From contig NZ_BAAAUN010000002.1 of NCBI RefSeq assembly GCF_039533965.1, forward strand, positions 186,001 through 250,000: a DNA stretch of 64,000 nt, given 5' to 3'. Numbering within the stretch: position 1 is the first letter of the stretch; each line of letters starts with the position of its first letter. This document shows, in pieces, positions 26,778 to 36,374 of the stretch. Both the position numbers and the translations under genes were made by a program. The stretch comes from Microbacterium luteolum (GTDB lineage Bacteria; Actinomycetota; Actinomycetes; Actinomycetales; Microbacteriaceae). Below the pieces are notes generated by a model. That model was not told the DNA's origin. It made no database searches and saw only the letters and a list, made by a program, of their open reading frames with translations.

Positions 26778-28363
26778 AGCGGGATGTTCCCGTGCTTCTT
26801 CGGCGGCAGCTCGGCGCGCTTGCCGCGCAGCGAGCGCAGCGCCTTCGCGATCGCGACGCGGGTGTTCGCCGGTTCGATGATGCCGTCGAGCTCGCCGCGC
26901 TCGGCAGCGAGGAAGGGTGAGGCCACGTCGTAGGTGTACTCGTTGGCGAGGCGCGTGCGGACGGCGGCGACGTCTTCGCCGGCCTCCTCGGCCTTCTTGA
27001 TCTCGCCGCGGTAGAGGATGTTGACCGCACCCTGACCGCCCATGACGGCGATCTCGGCGGTAGGCCAGGCGAGGTTGACGTCGGCGCCGAGCTGCTTGGA
27101 GCCCATGACGATGTACGCGCCGCCGTAGGCCTTGCGCAGGATCACCGTGACGAGCGGAACGGTGGCCTCCGCGTAGGCGTAGAGCAGCTTCGCTCCTCGG
27201 CGGATCACGCCCTCCCATTCCTGGTCGGTGCCGGGGAGGTAGCCGGGCACATCGACCAGCGTGACGATCGGGATCGAGAACGCGTCGCAGAAGCGCACGA
27301 AGCGGCTGGCCTTCTCGCCGGCCTGGATGTTTAGGGTTCCCGCCATCTGCGAGGGCTGGTTCGCGATGATGCCGACCGAACGGCCGTCGATGCGGCCGAA
27401 GCCGATGACGATGTTCGGCGCGAACAGCGGCTGAACTTCGAGGAAGTCGCCCTGATCGACGACGTGCTCGATGACGGTCTTGATGTCATACGGCTGGTTC
27501 GCCGAGTCCGGGATGAGCGTGTTCAGGGTGCGGTCGGCATCCGTCGTCTCGAACTCGAACACGCCCTCGTACGACGGCAGCTCGGACATGTTGTTGTCCG
27601 GCAGGAAGCTGAGCAGCGTGCGCGCGTAGTCGAGCGCGTCGTCTTCGTCCTCGGCCAGGTAGTGCGCGACGCCCGAGCGCGTGTTGTGCGTGTAGGCACC
27701 ACCCAGCTCCTCCATGCCGACGTCCTCGCCGGTGACCGTCTTGATCACATCGGGGCCGGTCACGAACATCTGGCTGGTCTTGTCGACCATGATCACGAAG
27801 TCCGTGAGGGCGGGGGAGTACACCGCGCCACCCGCGGCCGGACCCATGATGATGGAGATCTGCGGGATCACGCCGGAGGCCCGCGTGTTCAGCCGGAAGA
27901 TCTCGCCGTACTTGCCGAGAGCGACAACGCCCTCCTGGATGCGTGCGCCGCCGGAGTCCAGGATGCCGATGCACGGCATCCCACCGGCCAGGGCGAACTC
28001 CATGATCTTGATGATCTTCTCGCCGGCGACCTCGCCGAGCGAGCCGCCGAAGGTCGAGAAGTCCTGGGAGTACACGGCGACGGTGCGGCCGTGGATGGTG
28101 CCGACGCCGGTGACGACCGAGTCGCCGTAGGGGCGCGACCGGTCCATCCCGAACGCGGTCGTGCGGTGGCGCACGTACTCGTCGAATTCGACGAAGCTGC
28201 CGGGGTCGACGAGGAGTTCGATGCGCTCGCGGGCGGTCATCTTGCCCTTGGCGTGCTGCTTCTCCTTCGCCTTCTCCTCGGCGTCGACGACGGCCTCGGT
28301 GTAGCGAGCGCGAAGATCCGCGATCTTGCCGGCGGTGGTAAAGAGGTCGGGCTTGTCCGTCAC
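26774..28363 (-). CDS. Acyl-CoA carboxylase beta subunit (propionyl/acetyl-CoA carboxyltransferase)
   Basis: Protein of 529 aa of the AccD5 type. It has the N-terminal carboxyltransferase segment [20 protein letters not shown], the oxyanion blocks GGARIQEGV and [16 protein letters not shown], and the C-terminal [15 protein letters not shown]. It moves CO2 from biotin on the alpha subunit to propionyl- or acetyl-CoA, giving methylmalonyl- or malonyl-CoA. The GTG start at 28363 lies 7 nt after a TAGGGT -10 hexamer; the longer upstream frame crosses that promoter and is not used. Confidence 0.94.
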   Translation of the reverse strand: MTDKPDLFTTAGKIADLRARYTEAVVDAEEKAKEKQHAKGKMTARERIELLVDPGSFVEFDEYVRHRTTAFGMDRSRPYGDSVVTGVGTIHGRTVAVYSQDFSTFGGSLGEVAGEKIIKIMEFALAGGMPCIGILDSGGARIQEGVVALGKYGEIFRLNTRASGVIPQISIIMGPAAGGAVYSPALTDFVIMVDKTSQMFVTGPDVIKTVTGEDVGMEELGGAYTHNTRSGVAHYLAEDEDDALDYARTLLSFLPDNNMSELPSYEGVFEFETTDADRTLNTLIPDSANQPYDIKTVIEHVVDQGDFLEVQPLFAPNIVIGFGRIDGRSVGIIANQPSQMAGTLNIQAGEKASRFVRFCDAFSIPIVTLVDVPGYLPGTDQEWEGVIRRGAKLLYAYAEATVPLVTVILRKAYGGAYIVMGSKQLGADVNLAWPTAEIAVMGGQGAVNILYRGEIKKAEEAGEDVAAVRTRLANEYTYDVASPFLAAERGELDGIIEPANTRVAIAKALRSLRGKRAELPPKKHGNIPL

Positions 28364-28370
28364 GGATTCC

Positions 28371-28376
28371 ACCCTA
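28371..28376 (-). promoter_or_regulatory. -10 element of leaderless promoter for carboxylase beta/epsilon
   Basis: TAGGGT on the minus strand ends 7 nt before GTG 28363. Confidence 0.55.
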
Positions 28377-28454
28377 GCGCCGGGTCGGCCCTGGCCGTTG
28401 GATGCTCGGCACAACGGGCCGCCGGATCCTTTGGCGGTCTCCTGAGTGTGAGGG

Positions 28455-29456
28455 TCAGTTCTTGGGTTCGTCCGTGAGCGGCCCGATGCCGGAGAGGTCG
28501 TGACCGCCCCGCGCCCCGCTGCCGCCCTCGTCGAGCTCGGGAGCATCCGACCGGTGCCCACGACGCGTGGTCACCTCGCCGACCTTGCGGCCTGCCCAGC
28601 CGACGCCGCGCACGGCGGTCCCGGCAGCCCCAGCGACCGCACTCCCGGCGAACCGCGCGCCGCGCAGCATCCGGAGCTCGAGCTTCTCCGCGCCCTCGAC
28701 GGGTTCGAGCTCGAGTGGCAGGTTCACGGGAGCGGCACCGAACGCCTTGTGCGAGGTCGTCAGCACGCGGCGGCCGAGGATGTGGTTGCCGGTGCCGCCG
28801 ATCGCGGCGCCGATCCCGAACGGGAGCGCCTTGCCGATGACCGATGCGCCTCCCTTCGCTGCGAACTGCTTGACGAACATGCTCTTGAGCCGATCGACCA
28901 GTGGTCCGACGGCCGCACGCGGGAGCGATTTGGTCACCAGTTCGCCCCAGTAGGACGATCTGCTGCCGCCGCGGCCTGCGACCTGCCCCGCCAGCTGTCC
29001 GACGAGATCCACGCCTTCCTTGCCCAGCATCAGGGTCATCACGAGCGCACGTGCGCGATCGGGATTGGCGATCGCGATGCCGTGGACCTCGGCGACGGAC
29101 TGGGCGAACAGAGCTGTCGACTCGACGAAGCCCACGGTCTCGACGCCCGACAGGGCGAGCGTGATCCCGGTGCCGATGCCCGGGACGACCGCGGTCGCGC
29201 CGACGGCCGCGCCGCCCGTCGTGACCGCGGCGAGGTACCGCCGCTCGAGGATCCGGATGATCTCTGCCGGCGTCGCCTGCGGGTTGCGGAGACGGATGCT
29301 GCGGATGTGGGCGAGCACGAGGGGGCGCTGGATGGACAGCACGCGATCGAGTCCGCGCACCATCATCGGGTGCTCCGGCGATCCTGCCGGCGGCACGCCC
29401 TTGTCCCAGGCAGAGTCATCCGGCAGGGAGTGGATCTTGTGCACCTTGGGGGCCAT
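28455..29456 (-). CDS. Conserved-looking protein of unknown function with glycine/alanine-rich hydrophobic segments
   Basis: Protein of 333 aa that I do not recognise with confidence. A polar N-terminus is followed by a hydrophobic segment ([20 protein letters not shown]), a helical middle with [20 protein letters not shown], and a second hydrophobic segment ([20 protein letters not shown]) before a charged tail rich in Gly, Arg and Asp. The two glycine-rich hairpin-like segments resemble EcsC-type membrane-associated proteins, but only loosely. ATG 29456 lies 6 nt after TAGGAT. It is a single-gene unit upstream of the carboxylase genes. Confidence 0.7.
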   Translation of the reverse strand: MAPKVHKIHSLPDDSAWDKGVPPAGSPEHPMMVRGLDRVLSIQRPLVLAHIRSIRLRNPQATPAEIIRILERRYLAAVTTGGAAVGATAVVPGIGTGITLALSGVETVGFVESTALFAQSVAEVHGIAIANPDRARALVMTLMLGKEGVDLVGQLAGQVAGRGGSRSSYWGELVTKSLPRAAVGPLVDRLKSMFVKQFAAKGGASVIGKALPFGIGAAIGGTGNHILGRRVLTTSHKAFGAAPVNLPLELEPVEGAEKLELRMLRGARFAGSAVAGAAGTAVRGVGWAGRKVGEVTTRRGHRSDAPELDEGGSGARGGHDLSGIGPLTDEPKN

Positions 29457-29462
29457 GGCCTG

Positions 29463-29468
29463 ATCCTA
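29463..29468 (-). promoter_or_regulatory. -10 element of leaderless promoter for the unknown protein at 28455-29456
   Basis: TAGGAT on the minus strand ends 6 nt before ATG 29456. Confidence 0.55.
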
Positions 29469-29490
29469 CGAAGTCAGTCCGCGAAAACGC

Positions 29491-29526
29491 CGAAAGCCCG
29501 GCACCCTTGACGGGGCCGGGCTTTCG
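29491..29526 (-). terminator. Rho-independent terminator after nucleotidyltransferase gene
   Basis: Perfect 12-bp stem (29491-29502 with 29515-29526) with a 12-nt loop. Read on the minus strand it is followed by CGTTTTCG, a T-run suited to end the gene whose stop is at 29538. Confidence 0.85.
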
Positions 29527-29537
29527 TGGAAGAGGGA

Positions 29538-30230
29538 TCAGACGAACAGGTTCGCCCGCTCGAGGTCTTCGGCGAAGTCGACCTCGACCGCGTAGAGGTC
29601 GGAGACATCCATCGGCTCGAGCAGCAGGCCGTCTTCGGCGATCGAGAGCTCGAGACCGCGCTCGAAGTAGTCCTGGTCCTCGACGCGCTGCAGCTGGCGC
29701 ATGAACGCCTTCTTGTTCGCCGAGGAGATGTAGTTGATGCCGACGGCCTCGCCGAGGCCGCCCTTGACGGTCTTGGAGAGCTCGTTGATGAAGCCCTCCG
29801 CGGTGACGGTGTACTTGACCTCTTCGTCGCTGACCTTGGAGGTGTTGACCGTGACGAACGACTGGTCGCGCTCGATGTACGCGGCCGCACGGCCGAGGAT
29901 CATCGGGTCGAAGACCACGTCGCCGTTCATCCACAGCACGCCGTTCTTGCCGGTCGCGGCCAGGGCGCGGAGCAGGCTCTTCGAGGTGTTGGTCTCGTCG
30001 TAGCGCTCGTTGTGGACGTAGTTGACGGTCGGGAACGCCTCGATGATCGTCTCGGCGCGGTATCCGACGACCGCGGTGATGCGTGCGTCGGAGCCGAAGG
30101 CGGCCCGGATGTTGTCGTGCTGCTGGCGCATGATCGTGCGGCCGTCGCTCAGCTCGGTCAGCGGCTTCGGCAGCGCGCGGCCCAGGCGTGAGCCCATGCC
30201 TGCGGCGAGAATGACGGTTTGAAGAGTCAC
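29538..30230 (-). CDS. NTP transferase family protein (LicC-like sugar/phosphocholine nucleotidyltransferase)
   Basis: Protein of 230 aa with the nucleotidyltransferase signature LAAGMGSRLGRALPKPL, where the glycine loop and the lysine bind the NTP, and metal-binding residues in LWMNGDVVFD. The YDETNTSKSLLRAL segment recalls LicC-type phosphocholine cytidylyltransferases, which activate a small phosphorylated compound for decorating cell-surface glycans. No glycan genes are adjacent, so the substrate is unknown. The GTG start at 30230 follows TTTAGGAGC. Confidence 0.8.
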   Translation of the reverse strand: MTLQTVILAAGMGSRLGRALPKPLTELSDGRTIMRQQHDNIRAAFGSDARITAVVGYRAETIIEAFPTVNYVHNERYDETNTSKSLLRALAATGKNGVLWMNGDVVFDPMILGRAAAYIERDQSFVTVNTSKVSDEEVKYTVTAEGFINELSKTVKGGLGEAVGINYISSANKKAFMRQLQRVEDQDYFERGLELSIAEDGLLLEPMDVSDLYAVEVDFAEDLERANLFV

Positions 30231-30469
30231 GAGTGCTCCTAAAGGGAAGTTGTGTTCACGGCCGGTTCACCGACCAGACACCTCATCGTGCCGCGTTCAT
30301 GGTATCGATTCCGCCTGGGAAGGCCCGGGGATCGATGCCCCCGTTGTCATTTCGTGACCGAGTACACACGCAATACACAGGCTAGACGACGGGGCGGGAT
30401 ATGCGCGGAATCTGCGAGATCCGAGCGCGGATTGTTTCGCCGCGCCCTCGGTTGGGGGCAACCCATTGA

Positions 30470-30475
30470 TACCGT
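30470..30475 (+). promoter_or_regulatory. -10 element of leaderless promoter for the ABC exporter
   Basis: TACCGT ends 6 nt before GTG 30482. The rest of the 251-bp divergent region (30231-30481) shows no other strong signal. Confidence 0.5.
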
Positions 30476-30481
30476 AGGACG

Positions 30482-32287
30482 GTGACTTCTTCCCCTGACG
30501 ACCGCACCGACCAGGTGGACGATTCCCAGACCCCGCCGCCCAAGGCATCTCCGGCGCGTACGCCGGCATCGAAGCCGGGCTCCGCTGGACGCACGACGGC
30601 CGGCAAGAAGCCGCCGGTCAAGCGCGCTCCGGCGAAGAAGCCGGCGCCGCGGACGACGGCGAAGGCCTCTGCGGAGACGGCAGCACCGACCGGCGAGGTC
30701 GTGATCGAGCCCGCCGTCAAGATGGTGATCGATGCCCCGGCGCAGGGCGTCTCGGCGGCGCGCACCAGCACGGCCGCGCGCGCGGCAGCGGCGAAGAACA
30801 CCGCCGCCAGGGCCGCGTCGGCCAAGACCGCCAAGCCCGCGACCTCGGCGGCGCGAGCCACCGCACGGCCCGCGGCTGCGAAGGCGCCGGCAGCCAAGAC
30901 GTCGGCAGCGAAGGCTCCGAACGCCAAGCAGGCCACCGCGAAGACGTCGGCGGCCAGGACCGCCGCAGCGAAGTCCGCCGCGGCGAAGTCCGCAGCAGCG
31001 AAGACGACGGCCCGCACCGCGTCGGCGCGCTCGGCCTCCGCGAAGACGGCTGCCGCGAAGGCTGCCGCAACCAAGGCGGCTGCCGCGAAGGCGGCGGCCG
31101 CGGAGAAGGCCGCCGAGGAGAAAGCTGCGGCGGAGAGCCTCGAGGTATCCGTGCTCCCCGTGATCGAGGGAGCCCCGGCCGTCGACGAGGCGACCTCCGC
31201 TCCCGCTCCCGAGGCCGAACTGCCGTCGTCGGAGGAGCAGATCGTCCTGGAACCCGCTGCTGCGGAGCCCGTTGTCGAAGAACCTCAGGTCGAAGAGCCT
31301 GCTGTCGAAGAACCTGCTGTCGAGGAACCTGCTGCCGAGCCGATCGTCGAGGAGCTCGTCGTCGAGGAGGCGTCCGCTGAGGAGGCGACGCTGGAAGAGG
31401 CGATCGCCGACCCTCCCGCTGCGGAGGAGGTCATCGTCGAGACTCCGGCCGAGGCCGCCTCGGGGGCGGACGCCGAGTCCGATGACGCGGCATCCCGCTC
31501 CGGCCGCGACTTCGGCGAAGCCGCGGCGACCGTCGCGATCAGCATCCGAGGTCTCGTCAAGCAGTTCGGCGACAACCACGCGGTCGCCGGGATCGACCTC
31601 ACGGTTCCCGCCGGCTCCTTCTACGGGATCGTGGGTCCGAACGGTGCGGGAAAGACCACGACCCTCTCGATCGTCGCCGGTCTTCTGCGTCCGGATGCGG
31701 GCACGGTGGTGATCTGCGGCATCGATCAGGCCAAGGAGCCCCTCGCGGCGAAGCGGGTGATGGGCGTCCTGCCGGACCGGCTCCGCACGTTCGACCGGCT
31801 CACGGGCCGTCAGCTCCTCTACTACTACGGCCTGCTGCGCGGCCTGGCGGCCGACGTGATCGAGAAGCGTGCCGCCGACCTCGCGCGCGCCTTCGACCTC
31901 GGCGATGCGCTCAGCCGCGTCGTCTCGGACTACTCGGCCGGTATGACCAAGAAGATCATGCTCGCCGGCGCCATGATCCACTCACCCCGCGTCCTGGTGC
32001 TCGACGAGCCGTTCGAATCGGTCGATCCGGTCTCCTCCGCGGTCATCCTCGACATCCTCCGCGCGTACGTGTCCCACGGCGGCACCGTGATCCTCTCCAG
32101 CCACGGGATGGATCTGGTCGAACGCGTGTGCTCCCGTGTCGCCATCGTCGTCGGCGGTGAGGTGCTCGCGGAGGGCACGATCGATGAGGTCAGGGCCGGC
32201 CAGACGCTCGAGGCCCGTTTCGTCGAGCTCGCAGGATCCAGCGGTGAGGTGGAGGGGCTCGAGTGGCTGCACACGTTCTCCGACTGA
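30482..32287 (+). CDS. ABC transporter ATP-binding protein with long histone-H1-like N-terminal tail
   Basis: Protein of 601 aa, about twice the usual ABC-2 ATPase length. Residues 1-219 are Ala/Lys/Pro-rich with many AAAK and AKTA units, like histone H1 or AlgP tails. Residues 220-345 are acidic with EEPAVEEPAVEEP repeats. The ABC ATPase follows from about residue 348: Walker A GPNGAGKTTT near 383, signature YSAGMTKKIML near 483, Walker B VLVLDEPFESVD near 504 and the H-loop SSHGMD. The tail is in frame and contiguous, with no stop or frameshift. It overlaps the permease gene by 25 bp and probably powers that exporter. Confidence 0.88.
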   Translation: MTSSPDDRTDQVDDSQTPPPKASPARTPASKPGSAGRTTAGKKPPVKRAPAKKPAPRTTAKASAETAAPTGEVVIEPAVKMVIDAPAQGVSAARTSTAARAAAAKNTAARAASAKTAKPATSAARATARPAAAKAPAAKTSAAKAPNAKQATAKTSAARTAAAKSAAAKSAAAKTTARTASARSASAKTAAAKAAATKAAAAKAAAAEKAAEEKAAAESLEVSVLPVIEGAPAVDEATSAPAPEAELPSSEEQIVLEPAAAEPVVEEPQVEEPAVEEPAVEEPAAEPIVEELVVEEASAEEATLEEAIADPPAAEEVIVETPAEAASGADAESDDAASRSGRDFGEAAATVAISIRGLVKQFGDNHAVAGIDLTVPAGSFYGIVGPNGAGKTTTLSIVAGLLRPDAGTVVICGIDQAKEPLAAKRVMGVLPDRLRTFDRLTGRQLLYYYGLLRGLAADVIEKRAADLARAFDLGDALSRVVSDYSAGMTKKIMLAGAMIHSPRVLVLDEPFESVDPVSSAVILDILRAYVSHGGTVILSSHGMDLVERVCSRVAIVVGGEVLAEGTIDEVRAGQTLEARFVELAGSSGEVEGLEWLHTFSD

Positions 32288-33828
32288 GATTCGCGCTGCT
32301 GATCGGATCGCTGCGCGGCGAACGCCGGGTTCGGACGATCGTCACGTTCCTCGCGATCGTCGCGGTCACCGTGGCCGTCTGCCTCGCGGTCTTCAGCCTC
32401 GCCGACGCCCCGGTGCCGGTCGCCCGTGCCGTCACCGTGCTGGGTGGAGCAGCCCTCCTCCTCGGCTTCCTCGTCGGACCGATCCTGGTCGGCGCCGTCG
32501 ACCAGCTCGACCCGCGTCGATTCGCCGTCTTCGGCGTCGACGAGCGACGGATGCCCTGGGTGCTCACGTTGGCGGCCTTCATCAGCGTGCCGAGCCTCGC
32601 GCTGCTCGCCGTGTACATCAGCGTCTGCGTCGTCGCCATCGGTCTGGGCGCCCCGTGGCCGCTGGCCGTGCTCATGACGATCGTCGGTGTGGTGACGACG
32701 GTTCTCACGGCTCGCGTCGGCATGGCCGTCAACGCGCTGCTGCTGCCGGAGCGCCGTTCTCGGGAGCTGACAGCGCTCTTCGCCCTGGCGCTCATCGTGA
32801 TCGCCTTCCCCGTGGCGGTCTTCTTCGCCTCGATGCGCTGGGACGGGCACGTTCCGGCATCTCTGGCGGCACTGACCACGAGCGTCGGCTTCACACCTCT
32901 CGCCGCGTCACCCGGATTCCTCTTCGCGGTCGCCGCTGACGCCACGGCGATGGCCTGGATCAGCGGGATCGTCGCCGTGGTCACGGCGATCCTGCTCTGG
33001 GTGCTGTGGGCCTGGCTCGTGCGCCGTCTCCTGACGACCACCGAACGCCCCGTCGCCTCCCGCGAGCGGACCGGTCTCGGCTGGTTCGGCCTGCTGCCTT
33101 CCAACGCCTTCGGCGCCATCGCCTCACGGAGCCTCGTGTACTGGCTGCGCGACCGCCGGTACATCATGAACACCATCGTGGTGCCTGTGGCGGGAGTGCT
33201 GACGGTCCTTCCTCTGATCGTCGCCGGCGTCCCGCTCGAGATCGCCGCCCTCGTCCCCGTGCCGGTCATGGCGCTGTTCTTCGGGTGGCTGCCGCACAAC
33301 GACGTCGCTTACGACTCCACCGCGCTGTGGACGCACGTCGCGAGCGGCATCCGCGGTCTTCCCGATCGTCTCGGCCGGCTCGTTCCCGTGCTGCTGGTGG
33401 CGATCCCCGTTCTCGCGATCGCCGTCCCGCTCACGCTGCTGCTGATCGGCGACTGGCGCCTGCTGCTGCCGCTGACCGGCCTCGCCGCCAGCCTGCTGTT
33501 CTCCGCCCTCGGCATCTCGAGCATCGTCTCCGTCGTGGCGCCGTATGCGGTGTCGCGACCGGGCGACAGTCCGTTCCAGCAGCCGCAGCGACCGACGTCG
33601 CGCGGGATCTACGGTCCCGCCGCCGCATTCCTCGGAGCGCTCGTGCTGAGCCTGCCGACGGGATGGCTGTTCGCTCTGACGATCATCGACGGCTCGTCCT
33701 ACGCGCCGGCCGCATTCTGGGTCGGACTGCTGTCGGGTCTCGTCGTCCTCTGGCTCGGCGCCGTCATCGGCGGACGCATCTTCGAGCGCAGCGGGGAGCG
33801 CCTGATGGAGTTCGTCGAGACCGCGTGA
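32263..33828 (+). CDS. ABC-2-like transporter permease
   Basis: Protein of 521 aa with roughly twelve hydrophobic segments and no ATPase motif. GTG 32263 lies inside the end of the ATPase gene (25-bp overlap), so the two are translationally linked and very likely form one exporter. Segments such as FVAFVGPILVG-like helices and the large central loop with ERPVASRERTGLG fit large ABC-2 permeases of Actinobacteria. Substrate unknown. Confidence 0.82.
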   Translation: MAAHVLRLRFALLIGSLRGERRVRTIVTFLAIVAVTVAVCLAVFSLADAPVPVARAVTVLGGAALLLGFLVGPILVGAVDQLDPRRFAVFGVDERRMPWVLTLAAFISVPSLALLAVYISVCVVAIGLGAPWPLAVLMTIVGVVTTVLTARVGMAVNALLLPERRSRELTALFALALIVIAFPVAVFFASMRWDGHVPASLAALTTSVGFTPLAASPGFLFAVAADATAMAWISGIVAVVTAILLWVLWAWLVRRLLTTTERPVASRERTGLGWFGLLPSNAFGAIASRSLVYWLRDRRYIMNTIVVPVAGVLTVLPLIVAGVPLEIAALVPVPVMALFFGWLPHNDVAYDSTALWTHVASGIRGLPDRLGRLVPVLLVAIPVLAIAVPLTLLLIGDWRLLLPLTGLAASLLFSALGISSIVSVVAPYAVSRPGDSPFQQPQRPTSRGIYGPAAAFLGALVLSLPTGWLFALTIIDGSSYAPAAFWVGLLSGLVVLWLGAVIGGRIFERSGERLMEFVETA

Positions 33829-33856
33829 CGACCGCCCGCAGGCGACCCGACGCGGC

Positions 33857-33862
33857 TAGACT
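33857..33862 (+). promoter_or_regulatory. -10 element of leaderless promoter for DUF3039 gene
   Basis: TAGACT ends 6 nt before ATG 33869. Confidence 0.6.
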
Positions 33863-33868
33863 CACGGG

Positions 33869-34135
33869 ATGAGTACTCCGCTGGACAGCCCCGATCAGGG
33901 CGGCGTGGCAACGCTTGATCGCGAACTGGAAGAGCTCCTCCGCGAGGAGAACCTCGAACCGGGCGACCATGAGCGCTTCTCGCATTATGTGAAGAAGGAC
34001 AAGATCCTCGAGTCGGCGATCACCGGCAAGCCGGTGCGCGCTTTGTGCGGCAAGAAGTGGACTCCGGGTCGCGACCCGGAGAAGTTCCCCATCTGCCCCA
34101 CATGCAAGGAGATCTACGAGTCGATGGTCGGCTGA
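33869..34135 (+). CDS. DUF3039 family protein
   Basis: Protein of 88 aa of the actinobacterial DUF3039 family. After an acidic N-terminus it has HERFSHYVKKDKI, then ALCGKKWTPGRDPEKFPICP and CKEIYESM. Three cysteines (C...CxxC) with a nearby histidine suggest a small metal-binding site. Function is unknown. It ends 6 bp from the convergent pncB stop. Confidence 0.88.
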   Translation: MSTPLDSPDQGGVATLDRELEELLREENLEPGDHERFSHYVKKDKILESAITGKPVRALCGKKWTPGRDPEKFPICPTCKEIYESMVG

Positions 34136-34141
34136 CCGACC

Positions 34142-35467
34142 TCAGCTCGCTTCGACGTAGACCGTCGGGATCGCCGGGTCCGACTTGCTGAGGGCGAGAG
34201 CCCGCACAGGGAGCTCCTCGCGCACGCGCAGATGATGCGCGCGAGCGGATGCCGTGCCGGCCGTGCCTTCATGCGCCGTGTCGATGTCGCCCGCCTCGAC
34301 GAAAGTCACCTGCAGCGGTCGTCCGTCCGCATGCTCGGCGGGCGTGTCCAGCTCTTCGAACCCGTCCGAGACCACGACGGTCTCGGCGGCGGCGACGCCG
34401 TCGGCGAGTGTGCGGAACGCCGCCTTGCGTCCACCGTAGGAGGCCTTGTCGGCGGAGGCCTTCGCGACGCCGATCCAGGCGCCGGTGGCATCCTGCCGGG
34501 CCACGAGCTTGTAGACCATGCTCGCCGTCGGGTAGCCGGAACCCGTCACGACAGACGTCCCCACGCCGTAGGCGTCGACAGGGGATGCCGCGAGAGCCGC
34601 GATCGCGTACTCGTCGAGGTCGCTGGTCACCGTGATGCGCGTACTGGTGGCGCCGAGCTCATCGAGCTGTGCGCGCACCTCGCCGGCGACGATCGGCAGG
34701 TCGCCGGAGTCGATGCGCACGCCGCCCAGTTCGGTTCCCGCGATGCGGATCGCGGTCTCGACCCCGGCGCGGATGTCGTAGGTGTCGACGAGGAGCGTCG
34801 TTCCCACACCCATGCTCTCGACCTGCGCGCGGAAGGCGTCTTCCTCGGAGTCGTGCAGCAGAGTCCAGGAGTGCGCGGCCGTGCCCATGGTGGGGATGCC
34901 CCAGCTGCGGCCGGCCTCCAGGTTGCTGGTCGCGCGGAAGCCCGCGATGTAGGCCGCACGCGCCGCGGCGACAGCGGACCGCTCTGCGGCGCGGCGGGAG
35001 CCCATCTCGGCGAGCGGGCGCTCTCCGGCGGCGATGCTCATGCGTGCGGCGGCGGTCGCGACGGCGGAGTCGTGGTTGAGGACGCTCAGGGCGAGCGTCT
35101 CGAGGATCACGGCATCGGCGAACGTCCCCTCGACGGTGAGGATCGGCGATCCGGGGAAGTAGAGCTCGCCCTCGCGGTAGCCGCTGATCGACCCCGTGAA
35201 GCGGTAGTCCTCGAGGTACTTCAGCGAAGCGGCATCCACGACCTTCTCGTCGCGCAGGAATCGCAGCTCGTCCTCGCCGAAGCGGAACTCGCGGAGCAGC
35301 TCGAGGAGGCGGCCGGTGCCCGCCACGACGCCGAAGCGGCGGCCGCCGGAGAGGCGGCGGGAGAACAGCTCGAAGACGCTCGGCCGGAAGGCGGTGCCGT
35401 CCCGGAGCGAGGCCGCGAGCATCGTGAGCTCATAGCGATCGGTGAGCAGCGCCGTCGACGTGGTCAT
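34142..35467 (-). CDS. pncB: Nicotinate phosphoribosyltransferase
   Basis: Protein of 441 aa that converts nicotinate and PRPP to nicotinate mononucleotide in NAD salvage. The N-terminal ALLTDRYELTMLAASL, FELFSRRLSGGRRFGV, GTAAHSW, the GVRIDSGD block and the C-terminal VGTSVVTGSGYP phosphate site are family hallmarks. ATG 35467 lies 6 nt after TAAGCT on its strand. It is divergent from murI with only 37 bp between start codons. Confidence 0.94.
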   Translation of the reverse strand: MTTSTALLTDRYELTMLAASLRDGTAFRPSVFELFSRRLSGGRRFGVVAGTGRLLELLREFRFGEDELRFLRDEKVVDAASLKYLEDYRFTGSISGYREGELYFPGSPILTVEGTFADAVILETLALSVLNHDSAVATAAARMSIAAGERPLAEMGSRRAAERSAVAAARAAYIAGFRATSNLEAGRSWGIPTMGTAAHSWTLLHDSEEDAFRAQVESMGVGTTLLVDTYDIRAGVETAIRIAGTELGGVRIDSGDLPIVAGEVRAQLDELGATSTRITVTSDLDEYAIAALAASPVDAYGVGTSVVTGSGYPTASMVYKLVARQDATGAWIGVAKASADKASYGGRKAAFRTLADGVAAAETVVVSDGFEELDTPAEHADGRPLQVTFVEAGDIDTAHEGTAGTASARAHHLRVREELPVRALALSKSDPAIPTVYVEAS

Positions 35468-35473
35468 GCGCTC

Positions 35474-35479
35474 AGCTTA
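35474..35479 (-). promoter_or_regulatory. -10 element of leaderless promoter for pncB
   Basis: TAAGCT on the minus strand ends 6 nt before ATG 35467. Confidence 0.6.
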
Positions 35480-35490
35480 GTGAGGCCCGG

Positions 35491-35496
35491 TAGGCT
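35491..35496 (+). promoter_or_regulatory. -10 element of murI promoter
   Basis: TAGGCT ends 8 nt before ATG 35505; the leader is at most one or two nucleotides. Confidence 0.55.
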
Positions 35497-35504
35497 GGTG
35501 AGTC

Positions 35505-36341
35505 ATGAACGACGCGCCGATCGGAATCTTCGACTCCGGTGTCGGCGGGCTCACGGTGGCCAGGGCCATCCGCGCCCAGCTGCCCCGTGAATCGTTCGTG
35601 TACATCGGCGACACGGCGCACTCGCCCTACGGTCCGAAGCCCATCGCCGACGTGCGCCGCTACGCCCTCGAGGTGCTCGACACGCTCGTCGATCAGGGTG
35701 TGAAGATGCTCGTGATCGCCTGCAACACGGCATCCGCCGCGATGCTCCGCGATGCGCGCGAGCGCTACGACATCCCCGTCGTGGAGGTGATCGGTCCGGC
35801 CGTGCGCCGCGCCGTCTCGACGACGCGCAACGGCCGGGTCGGCGTGATCGGCACGGTCGGCACGATCGGATCCCGGGCCTACCAGGACATGCTCGAGGTG
35901 AACGAGCGCCTGCAGGTGTTCACGGCGGCGTGCCCGCGGTTCGTCGAGTTCGTCGAGGCCGGGATCACCGGGACTCCCGAGGTGCTGGCGGTCGCCGAAG
36001 AGTACCTCGCACCGCTGCGCGACGCCGATGTCGACACGCTCGTGCTCGGCTGCACGCACTACCCGTTCCTGCGCGGCGCGATCAGCTATGTCATGGGGGA
36101 GGGTGTCACGCTCGTCTCCAGCGACGACGAGACGGCGGGCGACGTCTACCGCCAGCTCGTCCGCGGCGACCTGCTGGCCTCACCCGATGCGACGGCTTCC
36201 TATGTCTACGAGGCGACCGGCGCCTCGGCCGACGACTTCACCGCGCTGGCCAACCGGCTGATGGGCCGCGAGGTCCGCGACGTGCAGCTGGTGCAGACCG
36301 GCGTCATCGATCTTCCCGAGCACGTCTCCGAGTCGCGCTGA
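35505..36341 (+). CDS. murI: Glutamate racemase
   Basis: Protein of 278 aa that makes D-glutamate for peptidoglycan. The substrate motif [15 protein letters not shown] is at the N-terminus; the two catalytic cysteines are Cys73 in IACNTASA and Cys183 in LGCTHYPF. It heads a murI-rph-rdgB cluster that is conserved in Actinobacteria. Confidence 0.95.
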   Translation: MNDAPIGIFDSGVGGLTVARAIRAQLPRESFVYIGDTAHSPYGPKPIADVRRYALEVLDTLVDQGVKMLVIACNTASAAMLRDARERYDIPVVEVIGPAVRRAVSTTRNGRVGVIGTVGTIGSRAYQDMLEVNERLQVFTAACPRFVEFVEAGITGTPEVLAVAEEYLAPLRDADVDTLVLGCTHYPFLRGAISYVMGEGVTLVSSDDETAGDVYRQLVRGDLLASPDATASYVYEATGASADDFTALANRLMGREVRDVQLVQTGVIDLPEHVSESR

Positions 36342-36374
36342 TCCGGCTCGACAACCCCTACCCGAAAGAAGCAC

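Noticed and set aside
30780..31130. Low-complexity Ala/Lys coding region as a possible assembly artefact or separate gene
   Set aside because: The frame stays open across the region into the ABC domain, the repeats are degenerate at DNA level, and no alternative start with a ribosome binding site is evident.
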